From the NCBI RefSeq assembly GCF_000008765.1, contig NC_003030.1, forward strand, positions 840,001 to 904,000: DNA of 64,000 nt, read 5' to 3'. Every line of letters begins with the position of its first letter. The first letter of the stretch is position 1. Under the pieces are notes generated by a model. The model was given only the letters and a program-made list of their open reading frames with translations. It was not told where the DNA came from and made no database searches. The stretch is from Clostridium acetobutylicum ATCC 824 (GTDB lineage: Bacteria > Bacillota > Clostridia > Clostridiales > Clostridiaceae). This document shows positions 9,365 through 19,572 of the stretch, one piece after another. Made by a program: the position numbers and the translations under genes.

Positions 9365-11156
9365 AAGAAATATTAGGATAATGCTTACTATAGTGTTATG
9401 TATAGCTGTATTCTTTCAAATATTACGTCTTAATTTTGTAATGAATTTCTTTAAGAATGACAAAGGAATAACGAATAAAATTTCTTATACATCAGCGAAA
9501 ATTCCTTCAAATACTGAAAAAGAAAAGTTTTTGATTTTGTTTGATAAGAATGAGCAAAATAGCAGTGAAATTAAAAATAATATTGAACAGATGTTAAAAT
9601 ACATGAAAAAAACTGCAGTAGTAGAAGAAAAAAATAATGTCCAAACGGTTGATCCTTCATATAGAGCAGTAATATTGACATTTGAGGACATTGATGATTT
9701 TAAAAGTTTATCATCAGTGATGAATTATGCTCAAAATGGAGGAAATGTGTTATTTGCTGAAAGACCTGTAATGGGGGATGCACTATCAAGTATATCAAAT
9801 GAAATAGGTATAAAAACCGTAAGTGATATGGGTGAATCTGATGGAATGACGCTTCTTTCTAATGTTCTTATAAAGGGTAATGGTGTTAATGTTAGTAAAG
9901 ATATAGTATCTGACTACTCTTTAAAAGTAACTTTAAATAATAACTCCAAACTACTCGGAATTTCAGATAATAAAATTCCAATGATGTGGCAAACAAAGTT
10001 TGGTAGTGGAAATATTATGGTGTTTAATGGAACAATTTTAGCTAAGAAAGACCAGAGAGGAATTATTACTGGTGCTATTAGTTTACTAGTTCCAAATTAT
10101 ATTTATCCTATTATAGATGCAAAATTAACCTATATAGATGATTTTCCTGCACCAATTCCTTCAGGGTATAATAGTTCCATATATAAGGAATATGGAATCA
10201 CTACAGCTGATTTTTACCGTAAGGTTTGGTGGCCAGATGTACTAAAAGGTTCAAGGCTTTATAACTTGAAATATACAGGCTCAATAATAGAGGACTATAA
10301 CAATAATACAACTCCACCTTTTTCAACCAAGACAAGCAATGCTAATGATTTTATATTATATGGAAGTGAACTTGTGAAAAGTGGAGGAGAATTGGGCATA
10401 CATGGATACAACCATCAATCTCTTGCTCCTAAAGATTATATTAAGGAACCTCTAGGTTATAAGCCTTGGGCAAGTGAAGAAAATATGGTAAAAGCGGTTG
10501 AAGAGGTTAGTAGGTATTCAGCTTCATTATTTAAAAATTATGCTTTTAAGGTTTATGTTCCACCTTCGAATGTGCTAAGTCCTGATGGTAAAAAGGCTAT
10601 TTTAAAAGCAATGCCTAATTTGAAAACTATATCATCTATTTATACTGATGATTATTATAAAGACACCTACGTTCAGGAATTCGAAATTAAAAATGGAATT
10701 TGTGAGCTCCCAAGAATAACCTCTGGATACTATGATGATGAAGAAACCATATGGAAGGCTTATAATGGCTTAACTTCAGTTGGGGTATTTTCTCACTTTA
10801 TTCATCCAGACGATATACTAGATGCAAAAAGAAGCCAAGGTAAGAACTGGGAACAGCTTTTAAAAAATTATAATAGTCTTATGTATAATATATACAAAAA
10901 ATTTCCATGGTTAACTGCATCTACAGCTTCAGAAGCGTCTAATTCAGAAAAAAGCTATAGTGATCTAGAGCCGTTTATAAAATATAATAAGGATTCTATA
11001 GATATTTACTGTAAAAACTTTGAAAAAGGCGATAAATTTATTTTCAGAAGCAATAAAGATATTTATTCAGATGGCAGTTGTGAAATTGAAAAAATTGATA
11101 CAGGAGTATATCTTATAACGGCTAATAAAGAGAAGTTCTCCATTAATATTAAGTAG
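9354..11156 (+). CDS. pelA: PelA-type polysaccharide deacetylase (DUF2194)
   Basis: A membrane-anchored extracytoplasmic protein of about 600 residues. One N-terminal helix (about 7-27) is followed by a glutamine-amidotransferase-like alpha/beta region typical of DUF2194, then a CE4-like deacetylase domain. The metal/catalytic motifs are visible: YIDDFPAP with Asp at about 262-263 and the HxxxH pair HGYNH at 350-354. It would remove acetyl groups from GalNAc residues of Pel, as the deacetylase domain of PelA does; the glycoside hydrolase domain of Gram-negative PelA is absent here. I favour ATG 9354 over GTG 9345 because AGGTG lies 6 nt upstream. The start overlaps the pelE stop. Confidence 0.8.
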   Translation: MNIKRNIRIMLTIVLCIAVFFQILRLNFVMNFFKNDKGITNKISYTSAKIPSNTEKEKFLILFDKNEQNSSEIKNNIEQMLKYMKKTAVVEEKNNVQTVDPSYRAVILTFEDIDDFKSLSSVMNYAQNGGNVLFAERPVMGDALSSISNEIGIKTVSDMGESDGMTLLSNVLIKGNGVNVSKDIVSDYSLKVTLNNNSKLLGISDNKIPMMWQTKFGSGNIMVFNGTILAKKDQRGIITGAISLLVPNYIYPIIDAKLTYIDDFPAPIPSGYNSSIYKEYGITTADFYRKVWWPDVLKGSRLYNLKYTGSIIEDYNNNTTPPFSTKTSNANDFILYGSELVKSGGELGIHGYNHQSLAPKDYIKEPLGYKPWASEENMVKAVEEVSRYSASLFKNYAFKVYVPPSNVLSPDGKKAILKAMPNLKTISSIYTDDYYKDTYVQEFEIKNGICELPRITSGYYDDEETIWKAYNGLTSVGVFSHFIHPDDILDAKRSQGKNWEQLLKNYNSLMYNIYKKFPWLTASTASEASNSEKSYSDLEPFIKYNKDSIDIYCKNFEKGDKFIFRSNKDIYSDGSCEIEKIDTGVYLITANKEKFSINIK

Positions 11157-11166
11157 GTGAGTATTT

Positions 11167-12582
11167 ATGAAAATTTGTTTAATTTGTGAGGGAAGTTATC
11201 CGCATGTTACAGGTGGAGTATCCAGTTGGGTTCATATGCTTATAAAACAAATGCCAGAGCATGAATTCGTACTTTATTGTATTGTTGCAGAGGAAAAATC
11301 TAAAGGGAATTTTAAGTATGAAATTCCAAGTAATGTTGTAGAAGTAAAAGAAATTTTTTTGGATTATATTTTAAAGCAAAAGTCGTCATTGCAGAAAAGC
11401 TATCCAATAGGTACTTCAGGAGAGGAATCAATAAAAAATCTTATTATTGGTGGAGAGGTAAACTTTAATATTTTATATGAGTTTTTAAGAAGTAAGGAAT
11501 TAAAGAAGCCAACAGATTTTTTTATGAGTAAAAACTTTTTTGATATTGTGGTTTCTGCTTATGAGGATAAATATCCTAGTATACCTTTTAATGAATTCTT
11601 TTGGGGAGTAAGGGCTATGCTGCTACCACTTTTATATATAGTAAGCAATGAGCTGCCAAAAGCAGATTTGTATCACAGTGTTTCTACAGGATATGCAGGG
11701 ATTGCTGGAAGTTTAGCTGGAACTTTGTATAACAAACCATTTATAATTACTGAGCATGGAATATACACAAGGGAAAGAGAAGAAGAGATTATAAAATCAA
11801 AATGGATAAAAGGCTATTTAAAGGATATGTGGATTCAATTCTTCTATACCCTATCTAAGTGTAGTTATGACACAGCAGATAAAGTTATAACTTTGTTTAA
11901 TAAAAATAGAGAAATTGAAATTGAATTAGGGTGTAAGCCTAGCAAGATAGAAATAGTTGAAAATGGCATACCAATACAAGACTTTGCAAATATATCTTGT
12001 GAGAGAGACACAGAGAACACTATAAATATTGGTTCTGTTTTAAGAGTTGTTCCTATAAAGGATGTAAAGACTATGCTTGAAAGCTTTTCAGTTGTGTCCT
12101 ATGAAATAAAAAACTGTAACTTTTATCTCATAGGTCCAACAGATGAAGATGAGGAGTATTATAAGGAATGTTTGAGGCTTGTTCGTGAATTGGAATTAAA
12201 AAATGTAATTTTTACAGGAAGAGCTAACGTAAAAGACTATATAGGAAAAATGGATATAATGGTTTTAAGCAGCATTAGTGAGGGACAACCTCTTGCAATG
12301 CTTGAGGGTATGGCTTGTAAAAAACCTTTTGTTACAACTAATGTTGGAAGCTGTAGTGAGTTAATATATGGTGTCGATGATAATTTTGGAAGTGCTGGTA
12401 TTGTAGTACCTGTAATGAATTATGTTAAAATGGGAAATGCTCTTATAAAATTATGTAAAGATAAAGCTTTAAGACTTAGTATGGGTGAAAATGGATATAA
12501 AAGGGCATCTACAAAATATACATTTGAAAAGTTTATAAATAGATACAAAGATATTTATAAGAAGTATGAAGGAGGATTATAA
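11167..12582 (+). CDS. pelF: PelF glycosyltransferase (GT4)
   Basis: A 471-residue soluble GT-B glycosyltransferase, the Pel polymerase. The N-terminus (CEGSYPHVTGGVSSW) is the PelF signature; the C-terminal half has the nucleotide-sugar site of GT4, including an EX7E motif (EGQPLAMLE) followed by GMACKKPFV. PelF uses UDP-GalNAc and works with PelG at the membrane. The gene starts 10 nt after pelA with its own ribosome binding site (TAGGTGAG), and its TAA overlaps the ATG of pelG by one base, which implies coupled translation. Confidence 0.92.
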   Translation: MKICLICEGSYPHVTGGVSSWVHMLIKQMPEHEFVLYCIVAEEKSKGNFKYEIPSNVVEVKEIFLDYILKQKSSLQKSYPIGTSGEESIKNLIIGGEVNFNILYEFLRSKELKKPTDFFMSKNFFDIVVSAYEDKYPSIPFNEFFWGVRAMLLPLLYIVSNELPKADLYHSVSTGYAGIAGSLAGTLYNKPFIITEHGIYTREREEEIIKSKWIKGYLKDMWIQFFYTLSKCSYDTADKVITLFNKNREIEIELGCKPSKIEIVENGIPIQDFANISCERDTENTINIGSVLRVVPIKDVKTMLESFSVVSYEIKNCNFYLIGPTDEDEEYYKECLRLVRELELKNVIFTGRANVKDYIGKMDIMVLSSISEGQPLAMLEGMACKKPFVTTNVGSCSELIYGVDDNFGSAGIVVPVMNYVKMGNALIKLCKDKALRLSMGENGYKRASTKYTFEKFINRYKDIYKKYEGGL

Positions 12583-14018
12583 TGGCAGGAGTTGGATTTC
12601 AATTAAAGAAATTATATAATCATAAAAGTTTACTGCTTGATTTTAGAACTTTAATGTATTCATCAATAGTGATAGTTGGTCCTCAGCTTCTTTGTATAGC
12701 AGCAATTGCTTTTTTTCAAATTATTATGTCAAATGCAAATGTTTCGTTTAAGGATAAAGAGTTATTTCTAGCTTCTACACTATACTGTTTTATTTTTTCT
12801 CAAATTATAACAAGTGGATTTTCTATGATAATAACTAGGTATATATCTGATAAGCTTTTTGCTAAAGAATACAATAAGGTTCTTCCATCGCTATATGGAG
12901 TTATATCTATATGTGTATTCATAGGAGGAGTAATAGGAGCTGTGTTCTTTTATAAATCTCCAATTAATATCTTTACTAAATTCTTTACTTATATCCTTTT
13001 TATTGGGCTTATAGTAATGTGGCTAGAAACCTCTTATTTAAGTGCTCTTAAAGACTATATGAAAATAGTAAGAAGTTTTTTAATTGGTTTTGTAACTTCA
13101 GGCGTACTTGGAATTATAATTTTAAAGGTTACACACATAAATCCAATACAAATATCGCTTCTTTGTTTTGATATAGGAGTATTTATTATAGTAACCTTGC
13201 TAATGTTTTATATAAAATCATTTTTTAAAAGCAGTGAAAAGGGGTATTTTGATTTTCTAAAATACTTTGATAGATATATTTCTCTTTTTCTTATATGCTT
13301 TTTTTATACAGTTTCTCTTTATATACACAATTTTATTTTTTGGTCGGGAAGTTTAAAAGAAGTTATTTCTCATACATACATTTTTGCAACAATGTATGAT
13401 GTACCTACGTTTTATGCTTTACTTACAACCTTTCCTGCGTCTATAATATTTTCAATATCGCTTGAAACTTCTTTCTATGATAAGTATAAGGAGTACTATT
13501 CACAGATTACCTTAGGCGGTAGCTTAAAGGAGATAACAAATGCTAGAAAGAGCATGATTTCAGTGCTTTACCAACAAATATTTAGACTTATGGAAATACA
13601 ACTTTTCTTTAGTGTAGTTTTTATTGCCCTAGGTCATTACTTGCTTCCTTTTGTTGGATTGTCTCAAATTTCAATAGATATATTTAAGAGTTTAACTCTT
13701 GGGGCATTTTGTTCTATAAGTATGTTTACTATTATATTAATAGATTTGTATTTTGAAAATAGAAAAGGGGCACTTATTTCAACTAGTGTGTTTTTGATTT
13801 TAAATGCAGTATTTACATTTATAAGCTTGAAGCTGGGACAAAATTATTATGGAGTGGGATACTTTTTAGCATCATTTATTTCTGTAATAGTAGCCTTTAT
13901 TAATTTAAATAAGTTTTTAGTAAACATAGATTATATAACCTTCTGTTCGCAGCCTATAATTTATAAAGAGCGTGAAGGAATATTTAGTTTAATAGTTAAT
14001 AAACTGTACAAGGTATAG
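12582..14018 (+). CDS. pelG: PelG polysaccharide transporter (MOP/Wzx-like)
   Basis: A 478-residue integral membrane protein with about twelve hydrophobic helices. The N-terminus MAGVGFQLKKL matches the conserved opening of PelG (MAGIGFxL). PelG belongs to the multidrug/oligosaccharidyl-lipid/polysaccharide superfamily and carries the nascent Pel chain across the membrane together with PelD and PelE. Its ATG shares a base with the stop codon of pelF (TAATG). It is the last gene of the operon; a perfect terminator follows immediately. Confidence 0.9.
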   Translation: MAGVGFQLKKLYNHKSLLLDFRTLMYSSIVIVGPQLLCIAAIAFFQIIMSNANVSFKDKELFLASTLYCFIFSQIITSGFSMIITRYISDKLFAKEYNKVLPSLYGVISICVFIGGVIGAVFFYKSPINIFTKFFTYILFIGLIVMWLETSYLSALKDYMKIVRSFLIGFVTSGVLGIIILKVTHINPIQISLLCFDIGVFIIVTLLMFYIKSFFKSSEKGYFDFLKYFDRYISLFLICFFYTVSLYIHNFIFWSGSLKEVISHTYIFATMYDVPTFYALLTTFPASIIFSISLETSFYDKYKEYYSQITLGGSLKEITNARKSMISVLYQQIFRLMEIQLFFSVVFIALGHYLLPFVGLSQISIDIFKSLTLGAFCSISMFTIILIDLYFENRKGALISTSVFLILNAVFTFISLKLGQNYYGVGYFLASFISVIVAFINLNKFLVNIDYITFCSQPIIYKEREGIFSLIVNKLYKV

Positions 14019-14020
14019 TA

Positions 14021-14060
14021 AAAAGACTTATGCTTGAAATCTAAAGCATAAGTCTTTTTT
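14021..14060. terminator. Bidirectional terminator closing the pel operon
   Basis: The 15-bp perfect stem AAAAGACTTATGCTT / AAGCATAAGTCTTTT has T-runs on both sides and serves both pelG and the convergent GH114 gene. Confidence 0.93.
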
Positions 14061-14068
14061 AATTATAT

Positions 14069-14899
14069 TTAGTTTAAGCTAAGGCTGCTAGAAATATAAA
14101 CTTTAAAACCTAAATTGTTGTAGTAGTTATGAATAATTTTATTTAAAGAAGTATCTCTAGAGTATTCAACTATATAAATTAATATATCCTTAGATTTTAA
14201 TTTTTCTAGGTATTTAACTTTTTTATCTCTATCATCTCTAGAATTTTTAATGAATTTATTGTTATTAAAATCTACTGTGGTATATACACTTTCTATATTG
14301 ATACCGTGTATCAGGCTTTTAAGTGATATTTTTTTATTCTCTGCTGCTTCAAGGAAATCAACTCCTCCGTTAAATATTACAGGAAGATTATAGCTTGAAT
14401 TTAATCCCTTTATTATATTTAGTAAGCCAATAAACATAGAGTCTTTTTTATACTTTGAGTACACATCCAAATTGTCTAAAAAAAAACCATCTACACCTTT
14501 ATTTTTTAGATTCTTACCTAAGGTGTTAACAACATAATTGTCCCATTTAAGGTTGCTTACATCTATCCAGCTTTCATCCTTCCAATTTTCATAATTGTCC
14601 AAAGTTATATCTTTAAAATCACTGTAGTATGGCCTGAAGTTCTCTAATGAACCAACATTTAAATAGCTATAAACTTTTATACCTTTTTTATGTAAAAAGT
14701 CAATTTGGGCTTTGCTGTAGTATGAAGCGTCTATTACTACTTCTTTATATGAAAGCAACCTATTTATATTTTTAGGTTGTAAACCAGTAAAAACACCATA
14801 AGATAAGGTATTAGAATTTTTAATTCTTATTCTTAAGTTTATCAAAATCGAAAATATTACAACAAAAATCATTACAACAATAATTAATTTTTTTTTCAT
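14069..14899 (-). CDS. Secreted or membrane-anchored GH114 endo-alpha-1,4-polygalactosaminidase
   Basis: A protein of about 276 residues with an N-terminal signal anchor (KKKLIIVVMIFVVIFSILI) and a TIM-barrel of the GH114 family. Visible family elements are VVIDASYYS, VYSYLNVGSLE and the acidic DGFFLDNLD strand end that carries the catalytic Asp. GH114 enzymes cut alpha-1,4-linked galactosamine polymers, and Pel is an alpha-1,4 GalN/GalNAc polymer, so this is a plausible Pel-trimming or biofilm-release hydrolase encoded apart from the deacetylase. GGAGG lies 6 nt before the ATG at 14899, which excludes the longer reading from 14926. The gene is convergent with pelG and shares its terminator. 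Confidence 0.85.
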   Translation of the reverse strand: MKKKLIIVVMIFVVIFSILINLRIRIKNSNTLSYGVFTGLQPKNINRLLSYKEVVIDASYYSKAQIDFLHKKGIKVYSYLNVGSLENFRPYYSDFKDITLDNYENWKDESWIDVSNLKWDNYVVNTLGKNLKNKGVDGFFLDNLDVYSKYKKDSMFIGLLNIIKGLNSSYNLPVIFNGGVDFLEAAENKKISLKSLIHGINIESVYTTVDFNNNKFIKNSRDDRDKKVKYLEKLKSKDILIYIVEYSRDTSLNKIIHNYYNNLGFKVYISSSLSLN

Positions 14900-15068
14900 T
14901 AGTTTCCTCCTGCGTCCAGTATTCATAAAAGCCTAGAAATATTTTACCATAAATAAAGGGCTATAAAGAATATTTTGATAAACTCAGGAGGATAAAATAT
15001 ATTAATATAATACACAGATTTTATATATTTGTTTAAGTGGTCATTCGTGTTATTTTTAATATTGCAAG

Positions 15069-16523
<1,455 letters not shown>

Positions 16524-16675
16524 TTATCTCCTTACCCATACGAAGGTTAAATACATTAGAAATTTTGCTTTATTGTAAACATTAATAAAAAATTCAACTC
16601 AATAGTAAATTATGAAGTATAATAGTCATAGGAAAAAACATAGTGATAAAAACTAAGAAAATCTGGAGGAAGGAA

Positions 16676-17596
16676 ATGAAATTCACAGCTATAGATTTTG
16701 AAACTGCAAATGAAAAAAGAAATAGTCCATGTTCAATTGGTATTGTTGTTGTTAAGGATGGACATGTTGTAGAAAAATCACATCATTTAATAAGACCCAA
16801 GGAAATGAGGTTTATGCCAATCAATATTGGTATTCATGGAATAAGACCAGCTATGGTTGAGAAGGAACCAGAATTTGATAAGGTATGGGAAAAGATTAAG
16901 CACTATTTTGATGACACTTTAGTGATAGCACACAATGCTTCCTTCGATATATCAGTTCTAAGAAAAAGTGCTGAGCTTTATAATATAGAGCTTCCAGAGT
17001 TTAATTATATTTGTACAATGAAGCTTGCTAGGAACTTTTATAAAGGCATTGAAAATGCAAAATTGAATACAGTAAATAATTTTTTGGGCTATGAGTTTAG
17101 ACACCATGATGCATTATATGATGCTCTTGCCTGTAGTAATATAATGCTTAGTATATCAAAAGAATTAAAATGTAAGGATATAACTGAAATATCTAAACTG
17201 TTAGGCGTAACTGTTGGAAAGGTAGATAGTAAAGGATATAAACCATCACAAACTAAAGGAATTGCAGTAAGAACATCAGATAGAATTTATTTTTCTAAAA
17301 AAAAGAGTGCCTTTGAAAGATTAAAAGCTGATGAATTTAAAAATGAGGTTGTGGTGTTTACTGGAAGACTAGATTCTATGTCAAGAGACGAGGCAATGGG
17401 ATTAGTCAGGAGACTTGGAGGTACAGCAGGAAGTTCTGTTACAAAAAAAACTACAATACTAGTAACCAATATGAAAAACATAAAAAATTTACGAAGGGAA
17501 GAAATGAGTAACAAACTAAAAAGGGCATCGGACTTAAATGCCAGAGGACAGAATATAAAATTTTTAAATGAAGAGGAATTTTTAAAGATAAAATAG
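16676..17596 (+). CDS. DEDDh 3'-5' exonuclease with C-terminal BRCT domain
   Basis: A soluble protein of about 306 residues. Residues 1-165 form a DnaQ/epsilon-like exonuclease with the DEDDh residues visible: AIDFET (Asp7, Glu9), HNASFD and HHDALYDA. Residues about 220-306 form a BRCT domain (VVVFTGRLDSMSRDEAM, then a GGTAGSSVTKKTTILV segment) similar to that of DNA ligase LigA. Such PolC-independent epsilon-like proteins probably act in DNA repair. The ATG at 16676 sits 5 nt after CTGGAGGAAGG; the GTG at 16643 has no such site. It stands alone. Confidence 0.88.
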   Translation: MKFTAIDFETANEKRNSPCSIGIVVVKDGHVVEKSHHLIRPKEMRFMPINIGIHGIRPAMVEKEPEFDKVWEKIKHYFDDTLVIAHNASFDISVLRKSAELYNIELPEFNYICTMKLARNFYKGIENAKLNTVNNFLGYEFRHHDALYDALACSNIMLSISKELKCKDITEISKLLGVTVGKVDSKGYKPSQTKGIAVRTSDRIYFSKKKSAFERLKADEFKNEVVVFTGRLDSMSRDEAMGLVRRLGGTAGSSVTKKTTILVTNMKNIKNLRREEMSNKLKRASDLNARGQNIKFLNEEEFLKIK

Positions 17597-17737
17597 ATAA
17601 AGTATTAATTTAGAAGTTTAATAATATAATAGTTTTGATATTATACTTGTAACCTATATATAGGTTAATTAAAAAATCATACTAACATAATTATTTTGCT
17701 TGAAAATTTTGGATTTCATTATAACTAATTTTTAAGT

Positions 17738-17766
17738 TTGACACAAATATGTATCTACTTTATAAT
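17738..17766 (+). promoter_or_regulatory. Consensus sigma-A promoter
   Basis: Perfect TTGACA (17738-17743), 17-bp spacer and perfect TATAAT (17761-17766), about 40 bp upstream of the Ser/Thr-rich membrane protein gene. Such a match predicts strong, constitutive expression unless a repressor acts. Confidence 0.85.
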
Positions 17767-17807
17767 TTATAAAGTAAAATAGGAAAAAGTGAGGAAGCGA
17801 AAACAAT

Positions 17808-18914
17808 ATGCTAAGTGTTATTAAAACTGCAATTGCAACCATAATAATATCAATTATATCCGGATTATTACTAGAATACGTTAAAAACGTTAAAAACGTG
17901 GCTCCTAAAATATTGTGTACTGTAGGAAAATGTGTATCCTTACAGATGAATGGAAAGAAAGTTTTTGCATATATTGTTACTGTTAGTAACATGTCAAAAA
18001 ATACAGTTCATGAGTTAACCTTGAACATACAAAGCCAAAGAGGCAGCCTTAATATTGCTGATGCAAAAATAACAAAAGGATTAAAATTTGATTCTTCAAT
18101 AGAATATAATACTGTTGACATTTCCATGCCTTTTTTAAGTAAAGGTGATAAGTTTTCAGTTACAGTATATGTAGAAACTCCTAATAAACCTCATATTGTA
18201 TTAAGATCACCTGAAAATTTTAAGCAGGTAGATTCCATGGATCAAAAAGGGGTACTAGCTTCAGTATTTAGTATGCCTAAAAATGTAGCTGAAACAATCT
18301 TAGGTTCAAAGGATGAAAAAGGTGGAACAGGTACCAATAGAGGACTTAGTAAGAATAAAAAGGTAATTTTAGCTGTTGCATCAATTGCTCTAGTTATTCT
18401 TGCTGCAGTTGCTGTAAAATTAAGTTTCCAAGATGATTCACCTAATAAGACACAAGCTAATAGTTCAAAAGCTAATACTGAAAGCAAGCCAGCAAATACA
18501 ACAAAGCCTACAGGAAGTACACCTACAACAAGTACAGGTTCTAATGATTCAAAGAGTGGAAGTAGTGTGAATTCAGAAACTAATCCGTCAAAATCTGGAT
18601 CAAACAAAAGTACAGGTACAACTTCACAAAGTGGTGGAAGCGGTACAGGTACAGATACAAAGCAAAGCACAGGTAGTGGAACGAATACCAAAGAGAGTGG
18701 TAATAGTAATAGCAATACGAATACATCGAGTGGAACAAGTACAGACACAAAGACATCAACAGGTGAAACAACAGGAGGTTCTAGTACAAATTCAGGAACA
18801 AATACGTCAGGCGGAACAACAAATACAAATCAAGATACTAAAACATCAGGTAGTGGAACAAGCAGTAATTCGGGTTCAACTACTACAACAAATGGAACAA
18901 CTTCAGGTAATTAA
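17808..18914 (+). CDS. Two-helix membrane protein with Ser/Thr/Asn/Gly-rich tail
   Basis: I do not recognise the family. The 368-residue protein has an N-terminal hydrophobic helix (about 4-22), a folded region of about 150 residues with beta-rich character (FAYIVTVSNMSKNTVHELTL), a second hydrophobic helix (about 184-206, after a Lys-rich stretch) and a tail of about 160 residues made almost only of Ser, Thr, Gly, Asn and Lys. The tail is probably outside the cell and could be glycosylated or thread the wall. If the tail is outside, the folded domain lies on the cytoplasmic side. Its DNA is repetitive (ACAGGTA, AGTGGAAC units), so slippage length variation is likely. It has a consensus promoter and its own terminator. 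Confidence 0.75.
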   Translation: MLSVIKTAIATIIISIISGLLLEYVKNVKNVAPKILCTVGKCVSLQMNGKKVFAYIVTVSNMSKNTVHELTLNIQSQRGSLNIADAKITKGLKFDSSIEYNTVDISMPFLSKGDKFSVTVYVETPNKPHIVLRSPENFKQVDSMDQKGVLASVFSMPKNVAETILGSKDEKGGTGTNRGLSKNKKVILAVASIALVILAAVAVKLSFQDDSPNKTQANSSKANTESKPANTTKPTGSTPTTSTGSNDSKSGSSVNSETNPSKSGSNKSTGTTSQSGGSGTGTDTKQSTGSGTNTKESGNSNSNTNTSSGTSTDTKTSTGETTGGSSTNSGTNTSGGTTNTNQDTKTSGSGTSSNSGSTTTTNGTTSGN

Positions 18915-18964
18915 ATTTGATAAATTACTAAATACAAGTAGCTTTAAATATGTTATAAAATTTA

Positions 18965-19006
18965 AATAATAAAAACTGTGTTATTTTTGGCACAGTTTTT
19001 ATTATT
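18965..19006 (+). terminator. Intrinsic terminator
   Basis: The stem AATAATAAAAACTGTG / CACAGTTTTTATTATT with a 10-nt loop ends the Ser/Thr-rich protein transcript. Confidence 0.88.
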
Positions 19007-19065
19007 TAAAAATAGAAAAATGTTTAAAATAATGGGGGATACTAAAATAATTTGGAGGAAAGAAA

Positions 19066-19353
19066 ATGAGAATTTTAATTATGAGAATTACCTTAAGAGC
19101 ATCCTGGTGTCATTCTTTAAAGGAGAAAAGGATGGTAGTAAGGAGTATTGTCCAAAAACTAAAAAATAAATTTAATATATCTGTATCAGAAGTAGATGAA
19201 CAGGACATTCACCAAAAAATAGTTATAGGAATTGCAGGAATATGCGAGGATTCAGCAAAGGAAGATTCTACAATGGAGAAGATAATAACTTTTATAGAAG
19301 AAAATACTGATGCAGAAATAGTTGATATAGAAAAAGATGATGTTATTAAATAA
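19066..19353 (+). CDS. DUF503 (YlxP-like) protein
   Basis: A 95-residue cytoplasmic protein of the DUF503 family. The family core is visible as HSLKEKRMVVRSIVQKLKNKFN followed by VSEVDEQD, giving the compact ferredoxin-like fold; the usual length is 90-100 residues. In many Firmicutes the homologue YlxP sits beside ribosome-binding factor A and is thought to act in ribosome biogenesis, but here it stands outside that cluster, so the role is inferred only. TTGGAGG lies 7 nt before the ATG. Confidence 0.8.
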   Translation: MRILIMRITLRASWCHSLKEKRMVVRSIVQKLKNKFNISVSEVDEQDIHQKIVIGIAGICEDSAKEDSTMEKIITFIEENTDAEIVDIEKDDVIK

Positions 19354-19480
19354 TTATTTACTAGGAAGGAGGGATAAGTTGCGTATAACTTAAATTTTAT
19401 GAAAGTGTAACAATGATGGTTAAACGAAGTTTATGATATTTCGTTCTTGTGAAATAAGTCGAAAACAATATAAAAAATTA

Positions 19481-19508
19481 TAAAGATATGTTTTAAATAT
19501 TTCGATAA
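19481..19508 (+). promoter_or_regulatory. Possible sigma-D (motility) promoter before the chemoreceptor gene
   Basis: TAAA (19481-19484), a 16-nt spacer and TTCGATAA (19501-19508) resemble the SigD consensus TAAA-N14-16-GCCGATAT with two mismatches at the start of the -10 element. It lies 65 bp before a methyl-accepting protein gene, a typical SigD target. Confidence 0.4.
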
Positions 19509-19572
19509 AGTAAGCATAAGTAACTTTGGTGAGAGTAGGTTACACTTAACTAAAATTTAAGGAGAGAGCATT

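Noticed and set aside
18500-18900. Repeat tract resembling a CRISPR-like array at first sight
   Set aside because: The repeats are short, imperfect and in frame within a coding sequence; there are no regular spacers and no cas genes.
18242-18969. Long open frames on both strands over the Ser/Thr-rich tail
   Set aside because: They arise from low-complexity repeats that avoid stop codons in several frames; no ribosome binding site, and the products are Val/Leu- or Gln/Val-monotonous.
19361-19393. Strong ribosome binding site (GGAAGGAGGG) followed by TTG CGT ATA ACT TAA
   Set aside because: The frame has only four codons; it may be a remnant, but nothing supports a gene.
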